Shown piece by piece: positions 1 through 6,921 of a DNA stretch of 64,000 nucleotides. Source of the stretch: an uncultured Bacilli bacterium (GTDB lineage Bacteria; Bacillota_I; Bacilli_A; RF39; UBA660); assembly GCA_910576925.1 (NCBI GenBank), contig CAJTKB010000005.1:4461-68460 (forward strand), given 5' to 3'. The position numbers were made by a program, and so were the translations under genes. Below the pieces are notes generated by a model. That model had not been told where the DNA came from. It saw only the letters and a list, made by a program, of their open reading frames with translations, and did not search any database. Position 1 is the first letter of the stretch, and the number at the start of each line of letters is the position of its first letter.

Positions 1-588
1 TGATGATAAACTAACTAGAAAAACAACCGCGATAATAACACCTATTATTAAAGACTTAAGTGCATTTTTCTTTCTTGTCTGTTTTAATTCTACCTTTTTA
101 TAATAGCCCTTCTTTTTAAGTTTAAATCCAACAATAAAAAATAAAATAGGAGCATACAAATACACTAGATCTTTAGGTTGTAATACATTTTCTACAACAG
201 CATCTCCAACAGAACCTAAAAATTGAGTCAAACTAAGCATTGAAAAACTAGCAAAAGATGTATAAAAAGTATAATATATAGAATTAATCATACAAGCTGC
301 TGTAAAAATAATAGTAAGAACCATTAAATATCTATATCTTGCCTTAGACTTCATTAAGAAACCAAAAGAACCAAGTATTACAACTATTGCTAAATCAGCT
401 AAAATAGGTTTAAAAGATAAATAATTTTCTACTGTATTCATAGTAAAAAATCTAAGCATAGTAGAATTTATAACATTTATAACAACATAAATAATAAAAA
501 GAGGATTATCTTTTATATAGGCACTAATTAAGTGTTCATTTTTAATTTTTTTTAAGTACTTATATACATTATTAAAAATTTTCTTCAT
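1..588 (-). CDS. ltaS: Lipoteichoic acid synthase-like protein, N-terminal membrane part (partial)
   Basis: The gene starts at 588 and runs off the left edge, so only the first 196 residues are visible. They read as a basic amphipathic start (MKKIFNNVYKYLKKI) followed by about five hydrophobic segments and a segment typical of the membrane domain of LtaS-type sulfatases (SIYYTFYTSFASFSMLSLTQ, then a GDAVVENVL-DLVYL stretch). In that family the membrane part precedes an extracellular sulfatase-fold domain that transfers glycerol phosphate from phosphatidylglycerol to build lipoteichoic acid. The catalytic domain lies outside the window and cannot be checked. A GAGGT ribosome binding site precedes the ATG, and a near-consensus promoter lies at 612-640. 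An alternative is another membrane-anchored phosphotransferase of the same superfamily. Confidence 0.75.
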   Translation of the reverse strand, partial: MKKIFNNVYKYLKKIKNEHLISAYIKDNPLFIIYVVINVINSTMLRFFTMNTVENYLSFKPILADLAIVVILGSFGFLMKSKARYRYLMVLTIIFTAACMINSIYYTFYTSFASFSMLSLTQFLGSVGDAVVENVLQPKDLVYLYAPILFFIVGFKLKKKGYYKKVELKQTRKKNALKSLIIGVIIAVVFLVSLSS

Positions 589-611
589 ATAACTTTTACC
601 TCACCTATTAT

Positions 612-640
612 ATTATAGCACTCATAAACGCATTTTTCAA
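612..640 (-). promoter_or_regulatory. Sigma-A type promoter of the ltaS-like gene
   Basis: Read on the minus strand there is TTGAAA, exactly 17 bases, then TATAAT, with an extended TG one base before the -10. The start codon is about 24 bases from the -10, leaving a short leader with a GAGGT ribosome binding site. Confidence 0.7.
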
Positions 641-669
641 TTCCTAATGTAAACTAAAAGATAGAACAA

Positions 670-702
670 AAAAAGGCAAAAATTTTAAAATCTTGCCTTT
701 TT
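670..702 (-). terminator. Rho-independent terminator (bidirectional), end of the 1098-2144 transcript
   Basis: A perfect 10-bp stem (AAAAAGGCAA / TTGCCTTTTT) with a 13-base loop, flanked by A and T runs on both sides. It lies between two minus-strand genes and would end transcripts of the upstream glycosyltransferase. The rest of the 589-1097 gap holds two GTACC dyads (listed separately) and no gene that I can support. Confidence 0.6.
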
Positions 703-940
703 ATAACATTTCCAATTAATTATCATACTTTTTACAAATATAAATCTAAAAAACTCCACCAAACTTTGAACTTTCTTTAGATATAAGAGAAATAAGACTA
801 CAACACCTTATATTTTTGCAAAATAACAATACAAATCACAAAAAATGATACTTATAAAAATATTGAAATTGTAAATAATATAATACTTATTTTTTCTTTG
901 TGAAATAAGGGTAAAATCATTTATTCATAAACTGAAAAAT

Positions 941-1007
941 AGTACCAAAGTTGGTACTAAATAAAAATTATTTTAGGATAGTACCTAACTCTTCAAAACT
1001 AGGTACT
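941..1007. repeat. Two tandem AGTACC/GGTACT dyads
   Basis: Two dyads lie 40 bases apart: AGTACCAA-AG-TTGGTACT at 941-958 and AGTACCTA...TAGGTACT at 980-1007. The second is followed by a T run on the plus strand and could form a hairpin; the first has a loop of only two bases, so it is more like a protein-binding palindrome. Function is unknown. Confidence 0.4.
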
Positions 1008-1097
1008 CCTTTTTTATTGTAATGAATTTCCCTTCATCTATATACAATATATCATAAATTTATTAAAATCTCAATAACTGTGTTCATAGAACCTCTA

Positions 1098-2144
1098 TTA
1101 CTTTTTAGTAAGTATCTTGCTATTTTTCATAAATTCATCTATTTGATAATCTAAATTTTCTATCTTAACTTTAGACATTCCAGATAAAATATCTGCTACA
1201 TCAAATAATTTTTTAAATAGATTATGATTAACATAATAAGAATTAGCAATACTATCATTTCTAAAATTAGGATAATATCTTTCTAATTTTATAATAAAAT
1301 ACTTAAGAATAATCTTTTTATCTTTTAAAGACATATTAACCCATAAAGGAACAAAAGAAGCATCAAAATGTCCATGCATAGAAAATAATCCTAACAATTC
1401 TTTTTCATATTTTTCCTTAATTCCGCGTCTTCTAAAATTATTATTCAATTCATCATAAACATCAAAAAAGTCAAAAATATTATTCGCAAATAAACAACCA
1501 CTTATAGATGTATTATTAAGTCTCATTCTATAACTATATACAATCTCATCTAAAAAATACAATCTATTAGAGTCCGCCATAAGAACTGGAGTAAAAGAAA
1601 GATCTTCCCATTTTTTCATAGGAAAACGTATATCTCCAATATGAGATCTTTTAAATAATTTGTCTCCTATCCCTGGCATTTCTTGAAAAGGATATGACTT
1701 ATATACCTCTAAATCAATTATTCCACTTTTTTGGCGACCTAAAGTATCATAAGAACCACTTAAATTTATATTTCCCATATGAGTATAATTTTTTCCTATC
1801 AATACATCAACATCATTGAAAGAAGCAACATTATACATTAATTCTAATGTATTCTTATCGTAAAGTTCATCATCTGAATCTAAAAACTTAATATATTCAC
1901 CTTTTGCTAATTCAAGCCCTATATTACGTGCATTTCCTGGTCCATAATTTTCAGTAGTTATAATCTTAAAATTAGGAAGTACAGAAGAATATTTTTGTGC
2001 AATTTGTAATGTTCTATCAGTAGAACCATCATTTACTAAAATAACTTCAATATCTTTCATACTTTGATTAAGTACACTATCAAGACATTGTTTTAAATAT
2101 TTTTCAGCATTATATGCTGGAATAATAACACTTACTTTAAACAT
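1098..2144 (-). CDS. Family 2 glycosyltransferase
   Basis: A 348-residue GT-A fold glycosyltransferase. The N-terminus has the family 2 pattern (SVIIPAYNAEKYLKQCLDSV, then VNDGSTD near residue 38) and a DxD-type metal and nucleotide-sugar motif (FLDSDDE, about residues 87-93). No membrane segment is obvious, so it probably works on the cytoplasmic face on a cell-wall or capsular glycan precursor; donor and acceptor cannot be read from sequence. The start has an AGAGGTG ribosome binding site. It is transcribed alone, divergently from trpS, and ends at the hairpin at 670-702. A second unrelated family 2 enzyme lies at 59757-60611. Confidence 0.85.
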   Translation of the reverse strand: MFKVSVIIPAYNAEKYLKQCLDSVLNQSMKDIEVILVNDGSTDRTLQIAQKYSSVLPNFKIITTENYGPGNARNIGLELAKGEYIKFLDSDDELYDKNTLELMYNVASFNDVDVLIGKNYTHMGNINLSGSYDTLGRQKSGIIDLEVYKSYPFQEMPGIGDKLFKRSHIGDIRFPMKKWEDLSFTPVLMADSNRLYFLDEIVYSYRMRLNNTSISGCLFANNIFDFFDVYDELNNNFRRRGIKEKYEKELLGLFSMHGHFDASFVPLWVNMSLKDKKIILKYFIIKLERYYPNFRNDSIANSYYVNHNLFKKLFDVADILSGMSKVKIENLDYQIDEFMKNSKILTKK

Positions 2145-2227
2145 AACTTATACACCTCTTTACACACTATTATAAATGATTATTAAAAAAAAAGATCATA
2201 TGTAAAATATTTTACTAACTTAAAGTA

Positions 2228-2257
2228 TTACACAAATATCACAAATTATGTTAAAAT
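2228..2257 (+). promoter_or_regulatory. Probable promoter of trpS
   Basis: TTACAC, an 18-base spacer and an extended -10 (TG-T-TAAAAT) end 20 bases before the start codon. No T-box-like leader fits in the short space, so trpS does not appear to be under tRNA-sensing control. Confidence 0.4.
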
Positions 2258-2277
2258 ATCTATAGGAAGTGATAAGT

Positions 2278-3279
2278 ATGAAAAAAAGAATTCTAACAGG
2301 AATTAGACCAACTGGAAACCTACATCTTGGTCATCTATTTGGTGCTGTAGGAAATTGGGTAAACTTACAAAACGAATACGATATTCATATAGAAATTGCT
2401 GATGTTCAAGCTCTTACAGATAATTTCAATAATCCAAAAAAAGTTAGAGATAATGTAACACAACTTGTCCTTGACTTGTTATCAGTAGGAATAGATCCTA
2501 ATAAATCTACTCTATTTATACAATCCCAAATTCCAGAAATTGCTGAACTTACAGTCTTCTATTCAAATTTAGTAACAGTTTCTCGCTTAGAAAGAAATCC
2601 AACTGTAAAAACAGAAATTGCTCAAAAAAAAGAGCTATTTGGAAATAATGGTGAAAGTATAACATATGGCTTTTTAGGATATCCCATCTCACAAGCTGCT
2701 GATATAACTATCTTTAATGGAGAATTAATACCAGTAGGAGAAGATCAATTGCCTCTTATTGAACAATGTCGTGAAATTGTCAGAAAATTTAATTCAATAT
2801 ATGGTGAAACATTAAAGGAACCAACTCATCTCTTAAGTACTACTTCAAGAGTAAAAGGCTTAGATGGTAACGAAAAAATGGGTAAAAGTCTAGGAAATGC
2901 TATCTTTTTAGTAGATAATGATGAAACCATTAGTAAAAAGATTATGGCTGCTATAACAGATCCAAATAAAATAAAAAAAGATGATAAAGCTAATCCAAAT
3001 ATATGTATGGTTTACTATTATCACCAGCTAGTAAATAAAGAAAACTTAAAAACTGTATGCGCAGAATGTAAAAATGGAACTCGTGGATGTGTAGCATGCA
3101 AAAAAGAATTGATAACTAAAATGAATGAATTTCTTCAACCTATTAGAGAAAAAAGAAAATATTATGCTGAAAATCCTGATATCGTAAAAGAAATTTTAGA
3201 AGCTGGAACTAAAAAATCTCAACAAACAGCCAAAGAAAATATGAAAAAAATAAAAAAAGCTATGATGATAGACTATTAA
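2278..3279 (+). CDS. trpS: Tryptophanyl-tRNA synthetase
   Basis: Class I aminoacyl-tRNA synthetase that charges tRNA-Trp. The HIGH-type motif is HLGH (residues 16-19) and the KMSKS-type motif is KMGKS (about residues 201-205); the length of 333 residues is normal. I chose the ATG at 2278 and not the in-frame GTG at 2269 because AGGAAG at 2264-2269 is properly spaced only for the ATG. The C-terminal anticodon-binding part carries C243, C264, C271 and C274 in a C-x20-C-x6-C-x2-C arrangement, plus C261. This closely resembles the [4Fe-4S] site described for Thermotoga maritima TrpRS and is absent from the common Bacillus enzyme. It sits next to a YjbA-family gene, as in Bacillus subtilis. Confidence 0.95.
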   Translation: MKKRILTGIRPTGNLHLGHLFGAVGNWVNLQNEYDIHIEIADVQALTDNFNNPKKVRDNVTQLVLDLLSVGIDPNKSTLFIQSQIPEIAELTVFYSNLVTVSRLERNPTVKTEIAQKKELFGNNGESITYGFLGYPISQAADITIFNGELIPVGEDQLPLIEQCREIVRKFNSIYGETLKEPTHLLSTTSRVKGLDGNEKMGKSLGNAIFLVDNDETISKKIMAAITDPNKIKKDDKANPNICMVYYYHQLVNKENLKTVCAECKNGTRGCVACKKELITKMNEFLQPIREKRKYYAENPDIVKEILEAGTKKSQQTAKENMKKIKKAMMIDY

Positions 3280-3292
3280 AAGTCTATTTTTT
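3268..3292 (+). terminator. trpS terminator overlapping its stop codon
   Basis: A 7-bp stem (ATAGACT / AGTCTAT) with the loop ATTAAA, which contains the trpS stop codon, is followed by a run of T. The convergent gene ends at 3284 within the same hairpin, so it may serve both directions. Confidence 0.6.
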
Positions 3293-3922
3293 ATTAGCTA
3301 AAGAAATTATTTTTACAAGACCTTTCAAATTTGCAGAAAAATTATTTTCAATGTCTCTTATAAGTTTTTTATATCTATCATCTATATCTAGAGAATCATC
3401 TTTATAAGCCTCATTATATAAATAGTTTAACTTCTCATACTCCTTATACTCATATGCCGAAATAATCTCCCTTTTAATAAGATTAGCATCTCTTTCTTCT
3501 TTCCTAGTTAGTACCCTATTTATATTACTAGTTCTCTTAATAATTTTATAATCTATAATTGAATCAGGAAGCCTATTACAACAACTAACAACATCTTCCT
3601 CTTCATCAATTAACAAACTACTCCTAAATATAATATTACCAGCTTTATTAAATTCAACAGCAAAACATCTCTCACTATTTACAATCAAACAAGCATATTC
3701 TATTTTTTCTTTATAAGTAGCAGCCTTATTTTTTATTAAATCTAAAAACTCATTATCAACAATTACCTCATTATACATAAAATCACTAAATACTTTGTCA
3801 TCTACTTTTATAGCAGGAATTTGTTTTATATGCTCAACCATATCCTTATATTCCCACTCAAAAAATTCATACATTACATCTCCATCCATAAAATTTAATA
3901 GTATATCATAAATGTATAGCAA
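3284..3922 (-). CDS. YjbA-family protein (UPF0736/DUF3603)
   Basis: A 212-residue cytoplasmic protein of unknown function. The N-terminus (LYIYDILLNFMDGD, then FFEWEYKD and an IPAIKVD segment) follows the pattern I recall for Bacillus subtilis YjbA, and the position beside trpS matches the Bacillus order. The start is TTG at 3922, five bases after the ribosome binding site AAGGAGGAGA. That site is itself the end of the preceding 67-residue reading frame, so the two genes look translationally coupled. It converges on trpS. The YjbA family has no assigned biochemical role, and none can be inferred here. Confidence 0.75.
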   Translation of the reverse strand: MLYIYDILLNFMDGDVMYEFFEWEYKDMVEHIKQIPAIKVDDKVFSDFMYNEVIVDNEFLDLIKNKAATYKEKIEYACLIVNSERCFAVEFNKAGNIIFRSSLLIDEEEDVVSCCNRLPDSIIDYKIIKRTSNINRVLTRKEERDANLIKREIISAYEYKEYEKLNYLYNEAYKDDSLDIDDRYKKLIRDIENNFSANLKGLVKIISLANKK

Positions 3923-3923
3923 T

Positions 3924-4127
3924 TTATCTCCTCCTTATATAAACAGACAAAATAATAAAAATAATTCCTATTATAGAAAAATAACACTCATATCTAGTAA
4001 ATATATATTCTAAATATTCAATTATAGTATAACCAAAACTAAATAAATTAATGTATACAAATATATAAAAATTTCCATATATCATAAAAAAGAATCCTAT
4101 TATAAATAATATTATTCGAAAAAACAT
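3924..4127 (-). CDS. Small hydrophobic protein, two membrane segments
   Basis: Sixty-seven residues with two strongly hydrophobic stretches (about 2-30 and 48-62), a few polar residues between them (EYLEYIFTRYECY), and a basic C-terminus (YIRRR). I do not recognise a family. Its stop lies one base from the TTG start of the YjbA-family gene and its last codons form that gene's ribosome binding site, which supports it being translated. It follows the rmuC terminator hairpin, with its start right at the A-rich side of that hairpin. Confidence 0.5.
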   Translation of the reverse strand: MFFRIILFIIGFFFMIYGNFYIFVYINLFSFGYTIIEYLEYIFTRYECYFSIIGIIFIILSVYIRRR

Positions 4128-4128
4128 A

Positions 4129-4160
4129 AAAACTCCTCATTTAACTTTATGAAGAGTTTT
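4129..4160 (-). terminator. rmuC terminator
   Basis: An imperfect hairpin (AAAACTC-C-TCAT / ATGA-A-GAGTTTT, loop TTAACTTT) lies just after the rmuC stop at 4166, with T-rich sequence following on the minus strand. Confidence 0.55.
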
Positions 4161-4165
4161 AAATT

Positions 4166-5266
4166 TTAGTCCAAATAATTTTTATCTAGTTCTTCTTCTA
4201 TGAATTTTTCAACTTCAACTTTATTAATAAGTTGAAATTTCTTAGATAACTTATCAGTTGTTATCGAAAAATTTTCTACATCTTTATTAACAGTTTGTAT
4301 ACTACGAGATAGTTTATCCCATCTTTCTTTATATCTAGTAAATTCAATACCTAATTTATTTAATTCATCATGTATTACTTTAGTATACTTATCTCTTTCC
4401 ATATTTTTTATTATCATTTCAATTACAGTAAGTGTAGAGATAAGTGTTGTAGGAGAACATAACCATACTCTTTTTTTATAAGCATAATTAATAATATCAG
4501 AGTGATAAGCATTAATTTCAGCAAATATAGCTTCAGCAGGCAAAAACATAATGGCTTGTTCAGCTGTTTCACCAACTATAATGTATTTATTACTAATCGC
4601 ATCTATATGCTTTTTTACATCTTGCTTAAATAATTTAGTATAATATTCTCGTTTTTCACTATCAAGATTTTTATCTACCATATTTTGATAGTTTTCTAAA
4701 GGAAATTTCGAATCAATTGCAATAACTCCAAGAGGCTCAGGCGCAAATAAAACACTATCTGCTATAACTCCAGTAGTTAAAGTATATTGCATTCTATATA
4801 TCCTATCATTTTTCTCTCCAAAAACACTAGCAAGTATATGTTTTAAATTAACTTCTCCAAATATACCTCTACTTTTTTTATCTGTCAAAATGCTTTCTAA
4901 ACTTACAATATCACTAGATAAATGTTCAATTTTTCTTTGAGCCTCATCTATTTTACTAAGACGTTCAATAACATTAGAAAAAGTCTCATTAGTCTTTTCA
5001 AAATTTTTATCAAGACGTTCATTCACTTTATCATTTATTACCATAAGTCTTCTCTCAACATTTTCATTTAATGTTATAAAATCTTTACTAATACTATTAG
5101 AAAAACTATCTCTAAATTCATTTAACTCTTTCATAACATTTACTTCAAATCTTCCAAGACGTTCAGTAATATCAGCATCATTTATTCTATTTCTTTTAAT
5201 ACTAAAAAAGATTATTACCAATAATATTATAATAACTAAACAACATCCAATAATTACTATCTCCAT
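4166..5266 (-). CDS. rmuC: RmuC-family DNA recombination protein
   Basis: One N-terminal membrane anchor (about residues 2-22), a long coiled coil (about 30-135, with N/E/K heptads such as ERLSKIDEAQRKIEHLSSD), then the RmuC core with the family-typical KKSRGIFGEVNLKHIL and VIAIDSKFPLENY segments (about residues 136-220) and FLPAEAIFAEI. The RmuC core has a restriction-endonuclease-like fold, and the Escherichia coli protein limits recombination between inverted repeats. Length of 366 residues is usual. I use the ATG at 5266 because it follows TAGGTGG, while the upstream in-frame ATG at 5290 has no ribosome binding site. It is a single gene with its own terminator. Confidence 0.85.
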   Translation of the reverse strand: MEIVIIGCCLVIIILLVIIFFSIKRNRINDADITERLGRFEVNVMKELNEFRDSFSNSISKDFITLNENVERRLMVINDKVNERLDKNFEKTNETFSNVIERLSKIDEAQRKIEHLSSDIVSLESILTDKKSRGIFGEVNLKHILASVFGEKNDRIYRMQYTLTTGVIADSVLFAPEPLGVIAIDSKFPLENYQNMVDKNLDSEKREYYTKLFKQDVKKHIDAISNKYIIVGETAEQAIMFLPAEAIFAEINAYHSDIINYAYKKRVWLCSPTTLISTLTVIEMIIKNMERDKYTKVIHDELNKLGIEFTRYKERWDKLSRSIQTVNKDVENFSITTDKLSKKFQLINKVEVEKFIEEELDKNYLD

Positions 5267-5329
5267 ACAACCACCTACTATCACTATCATTATAACATAA
5301 TAAAAACTAATCTTCTATTTATAATCAAA

Positions 5330-5626
5330 TTATTTTTCCATTAAATATCTCTTGTATCCACCTTCTATATTATAAACATTATATCCCATACTGTTTAAAA
5401 TATTACTGAGTCTTAAACTACTACTTCCTGTATCGCAAAATACATAATAGATTTTTCCTTTTTTTAAGTACTTTTGATAATTATACAATAATTCCTCAGT
5501 AGGTATATTTATAGCTCCTCTAATTGTGCCTAAACTATATTTATAACTATTTCTTGTATCTATCAAGTTAATATTATTATTTAATATTCTTTTAAGTTCA
5601 TCTATACTAATACTGATAATAATCAC
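5330..5626 (-). CDS. Single-domain rhodanese
   Basis: A rhodanese (sulfurtransferase) domain of about 95 residues. It has the LIDTRNSYKYSLGTIRGAINIP core and the active-site loop CDTGSSS at about residue 65, in which the cysteine would carry a persulfide. It ends with the usual GYNVYNIEGGYKRYL segment. No partner domain is present. The start is odd: the ribosome binding site GAGGTGATT overlaps the only canonical start (GTG at 5624-5626), and the codons that are well spaced after it are ATT, ATT and ATC. Either the GTG is used or initiation is at a non-canonical ATT/ATC. Its role (sulfur trafficking or cyanide detoxification) cannot be told from sequence. Confidence 0.8.
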   Translation of the reverse strand: MIIISISIDELKRILNNNINLIDTRNSYKYSLGTIRGAINIPTEELLYNYQKYLKKGKIYYVFCDTGSSSLRLSNILNSMGYNVYNIEGGYKRYLMEK

Positions 5627-5649
5627 CTCATAATATTTTATGAAGAATA

Positions 5650-5682
5650 AAAAAATAGTCTACTATATGTAGAAACTATTTT
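5650..5682 (-). terminator. Terminator at the end of the Tad/T4SS locus
   Basis: A hairpin with arms AAAAATAGT and ACTATTTT overlaps the stop codon of the 5676-6869 gene and is followed by T-rich sequence on the minus strand. It marks the probable 3' end of the 29-kb locus. Confidence 0.5.
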
Positions 5683-6869
5683 ATCAAATATGGACTATCT
5701 ATAGTTCCATCTCCACTTTTATACATAGTCTTACTATTAAGATAAATTACTGGTCTTATTTTTTTCCTACTAGAAGCTCTACCTTCTTCTATATATCCAC
5801 TACTACTAACAGAATAGACTGAATATGAATTAGAATTTGAAGCTGTTATAAGCCACCAATTTATTTCATCATTTACTAAATAATTATAATTTTGACAAGA
5901 TACAGAAACAGTATTATTACAACCACCATCTAGACTAGCTAGCATAAAATCAGATGCTGTTAATAATCCTAATTTTAATTTTTCAGTTTCCATATTACAT
6001 TCTAAAGAATTATCTACACTAGAATCATTTACTCCTCTTTTTCCAATACAATAACTATGAGCTACAATATGTTCTTTATCACTTTTTTTAAATAATCCTT
6101 CATCTATACTATTATCTAATATATCATCAAGACTAGACTTTAATCTACTTATATTAAAATCATTTATTCCATAATTCATTTCTTTTTGAGCATTATATCT
6201 ATCATCCCAAGTATAAGATTCTTTTTTAGCTCTATCCTCTTTTATTAACATAACTTCATTATTAGATGATACTTTAACTACTCTCCATAAATTATTATTT
6301 ATAGACACATAATTATTAACATCATCACCTCTAAATATATACTGATTACCATAATAATATAATCCTGAACCAGTAGATACTATATTACTACTATCAGTAA
6401 TTTTTCTAAATAACTCTGTTGTTTTATAATCATCACCACAATCTAAATATGGAATATAAATATAACTATCATCATTATTTTCAACAACAACTTTACCAGA
6501 ACAACTACTTTTTTTACTATACTTATCTAAATCCTTCATATATTTTAAATTACTAAGTTTTTGAGCACTTATTTCAACAATACCACCATTGATCTTAGGA
6601 AGATCTGAAGCATTTTCTTTATAATATTTTATAGCAGCATTCTTCATTATCTTTTCTATATCTGCATAACCTCTACTCTTAGATGAAAACATTGAAAGAA
6701 CAAATAATACAACTACTAATATAGCTGTAAAAATAGCTATTTTAAATAAGTATTTCATCATTTTTTCTTTATGTTCACGTTTATCACTATCTTCATATGA
6801 GTTATTTTCTCTATCTTCATCTTTTAATTTTTCAATCAATTGTCTATTATTATTATATTTTGGATCCAT
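5676..6869 (-). CDS. Membrane-anchored pilin-like protein with C-terminal PY-module
   Basis: Last gene of the big locus; 397 residues. A charged cytoplasmic tail (1-39) is followed by one membrane helix (about 40-62) and a helix plus beta region with paired cysteines (IMKNAAIKYYKEN ... SSCSGKVVV ... YLDCGDDYKT). The C-terminal module begins with NNYVSINNNLWRVVKV and ends with RPVIYLN and GDGTIDSPYLIK. The same N-terminal arrangement is found in the 590-residue protein at 29517, near the other end of the locus, and the C-terminal module recurs in three other proteins of the window. The helix after the membrane anchor resembles minor pilins, but no prepilin peptidase site is evident. I infer an exposed surface or pilus-associated protein; no enzymatic residues are recognised. 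Confidence 0.6.
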   Translation of the reverse strand: MDPKYNNNRQLIEKLKDEDRENNSYEDSDKREHKEKMMKYLFKIAIFTAILVVVLFVLSMFSSKSRGYADIEKIMKNAAIKYYKENASDLPKINGGIVEISAQKLSNLKYMKDLDKYSKKSSCSGKVVVENNDDSYIYIPYLDCGDDYKTTELFRKITDSSNIVSTGSGLYYYGNQYIFRGDDVNNYVSINNNLWRVVKVSSNNEVMLIKEDRAKKESYTWDDRYNAQKEMNYGINDFNISRLKSSLDDILDNSIDEGLFKKSDKEHIVAHSYCIGKRGVNDSSVDNSLECNMETEKLKLGLLTASDFMLASLDGGCNNTVSVSCQNYNYLVNDEINWWLITASNSNSYSVYSVSSSGYIEEGRASSRKKIRPVIYLNSKTMYKSGDGTIDSPYLIK

Positions 6870-6921
6870 ATTTATTCCTCACTAACCAATATATTATTAA
6901 TTATATAATAACATATTTTAT

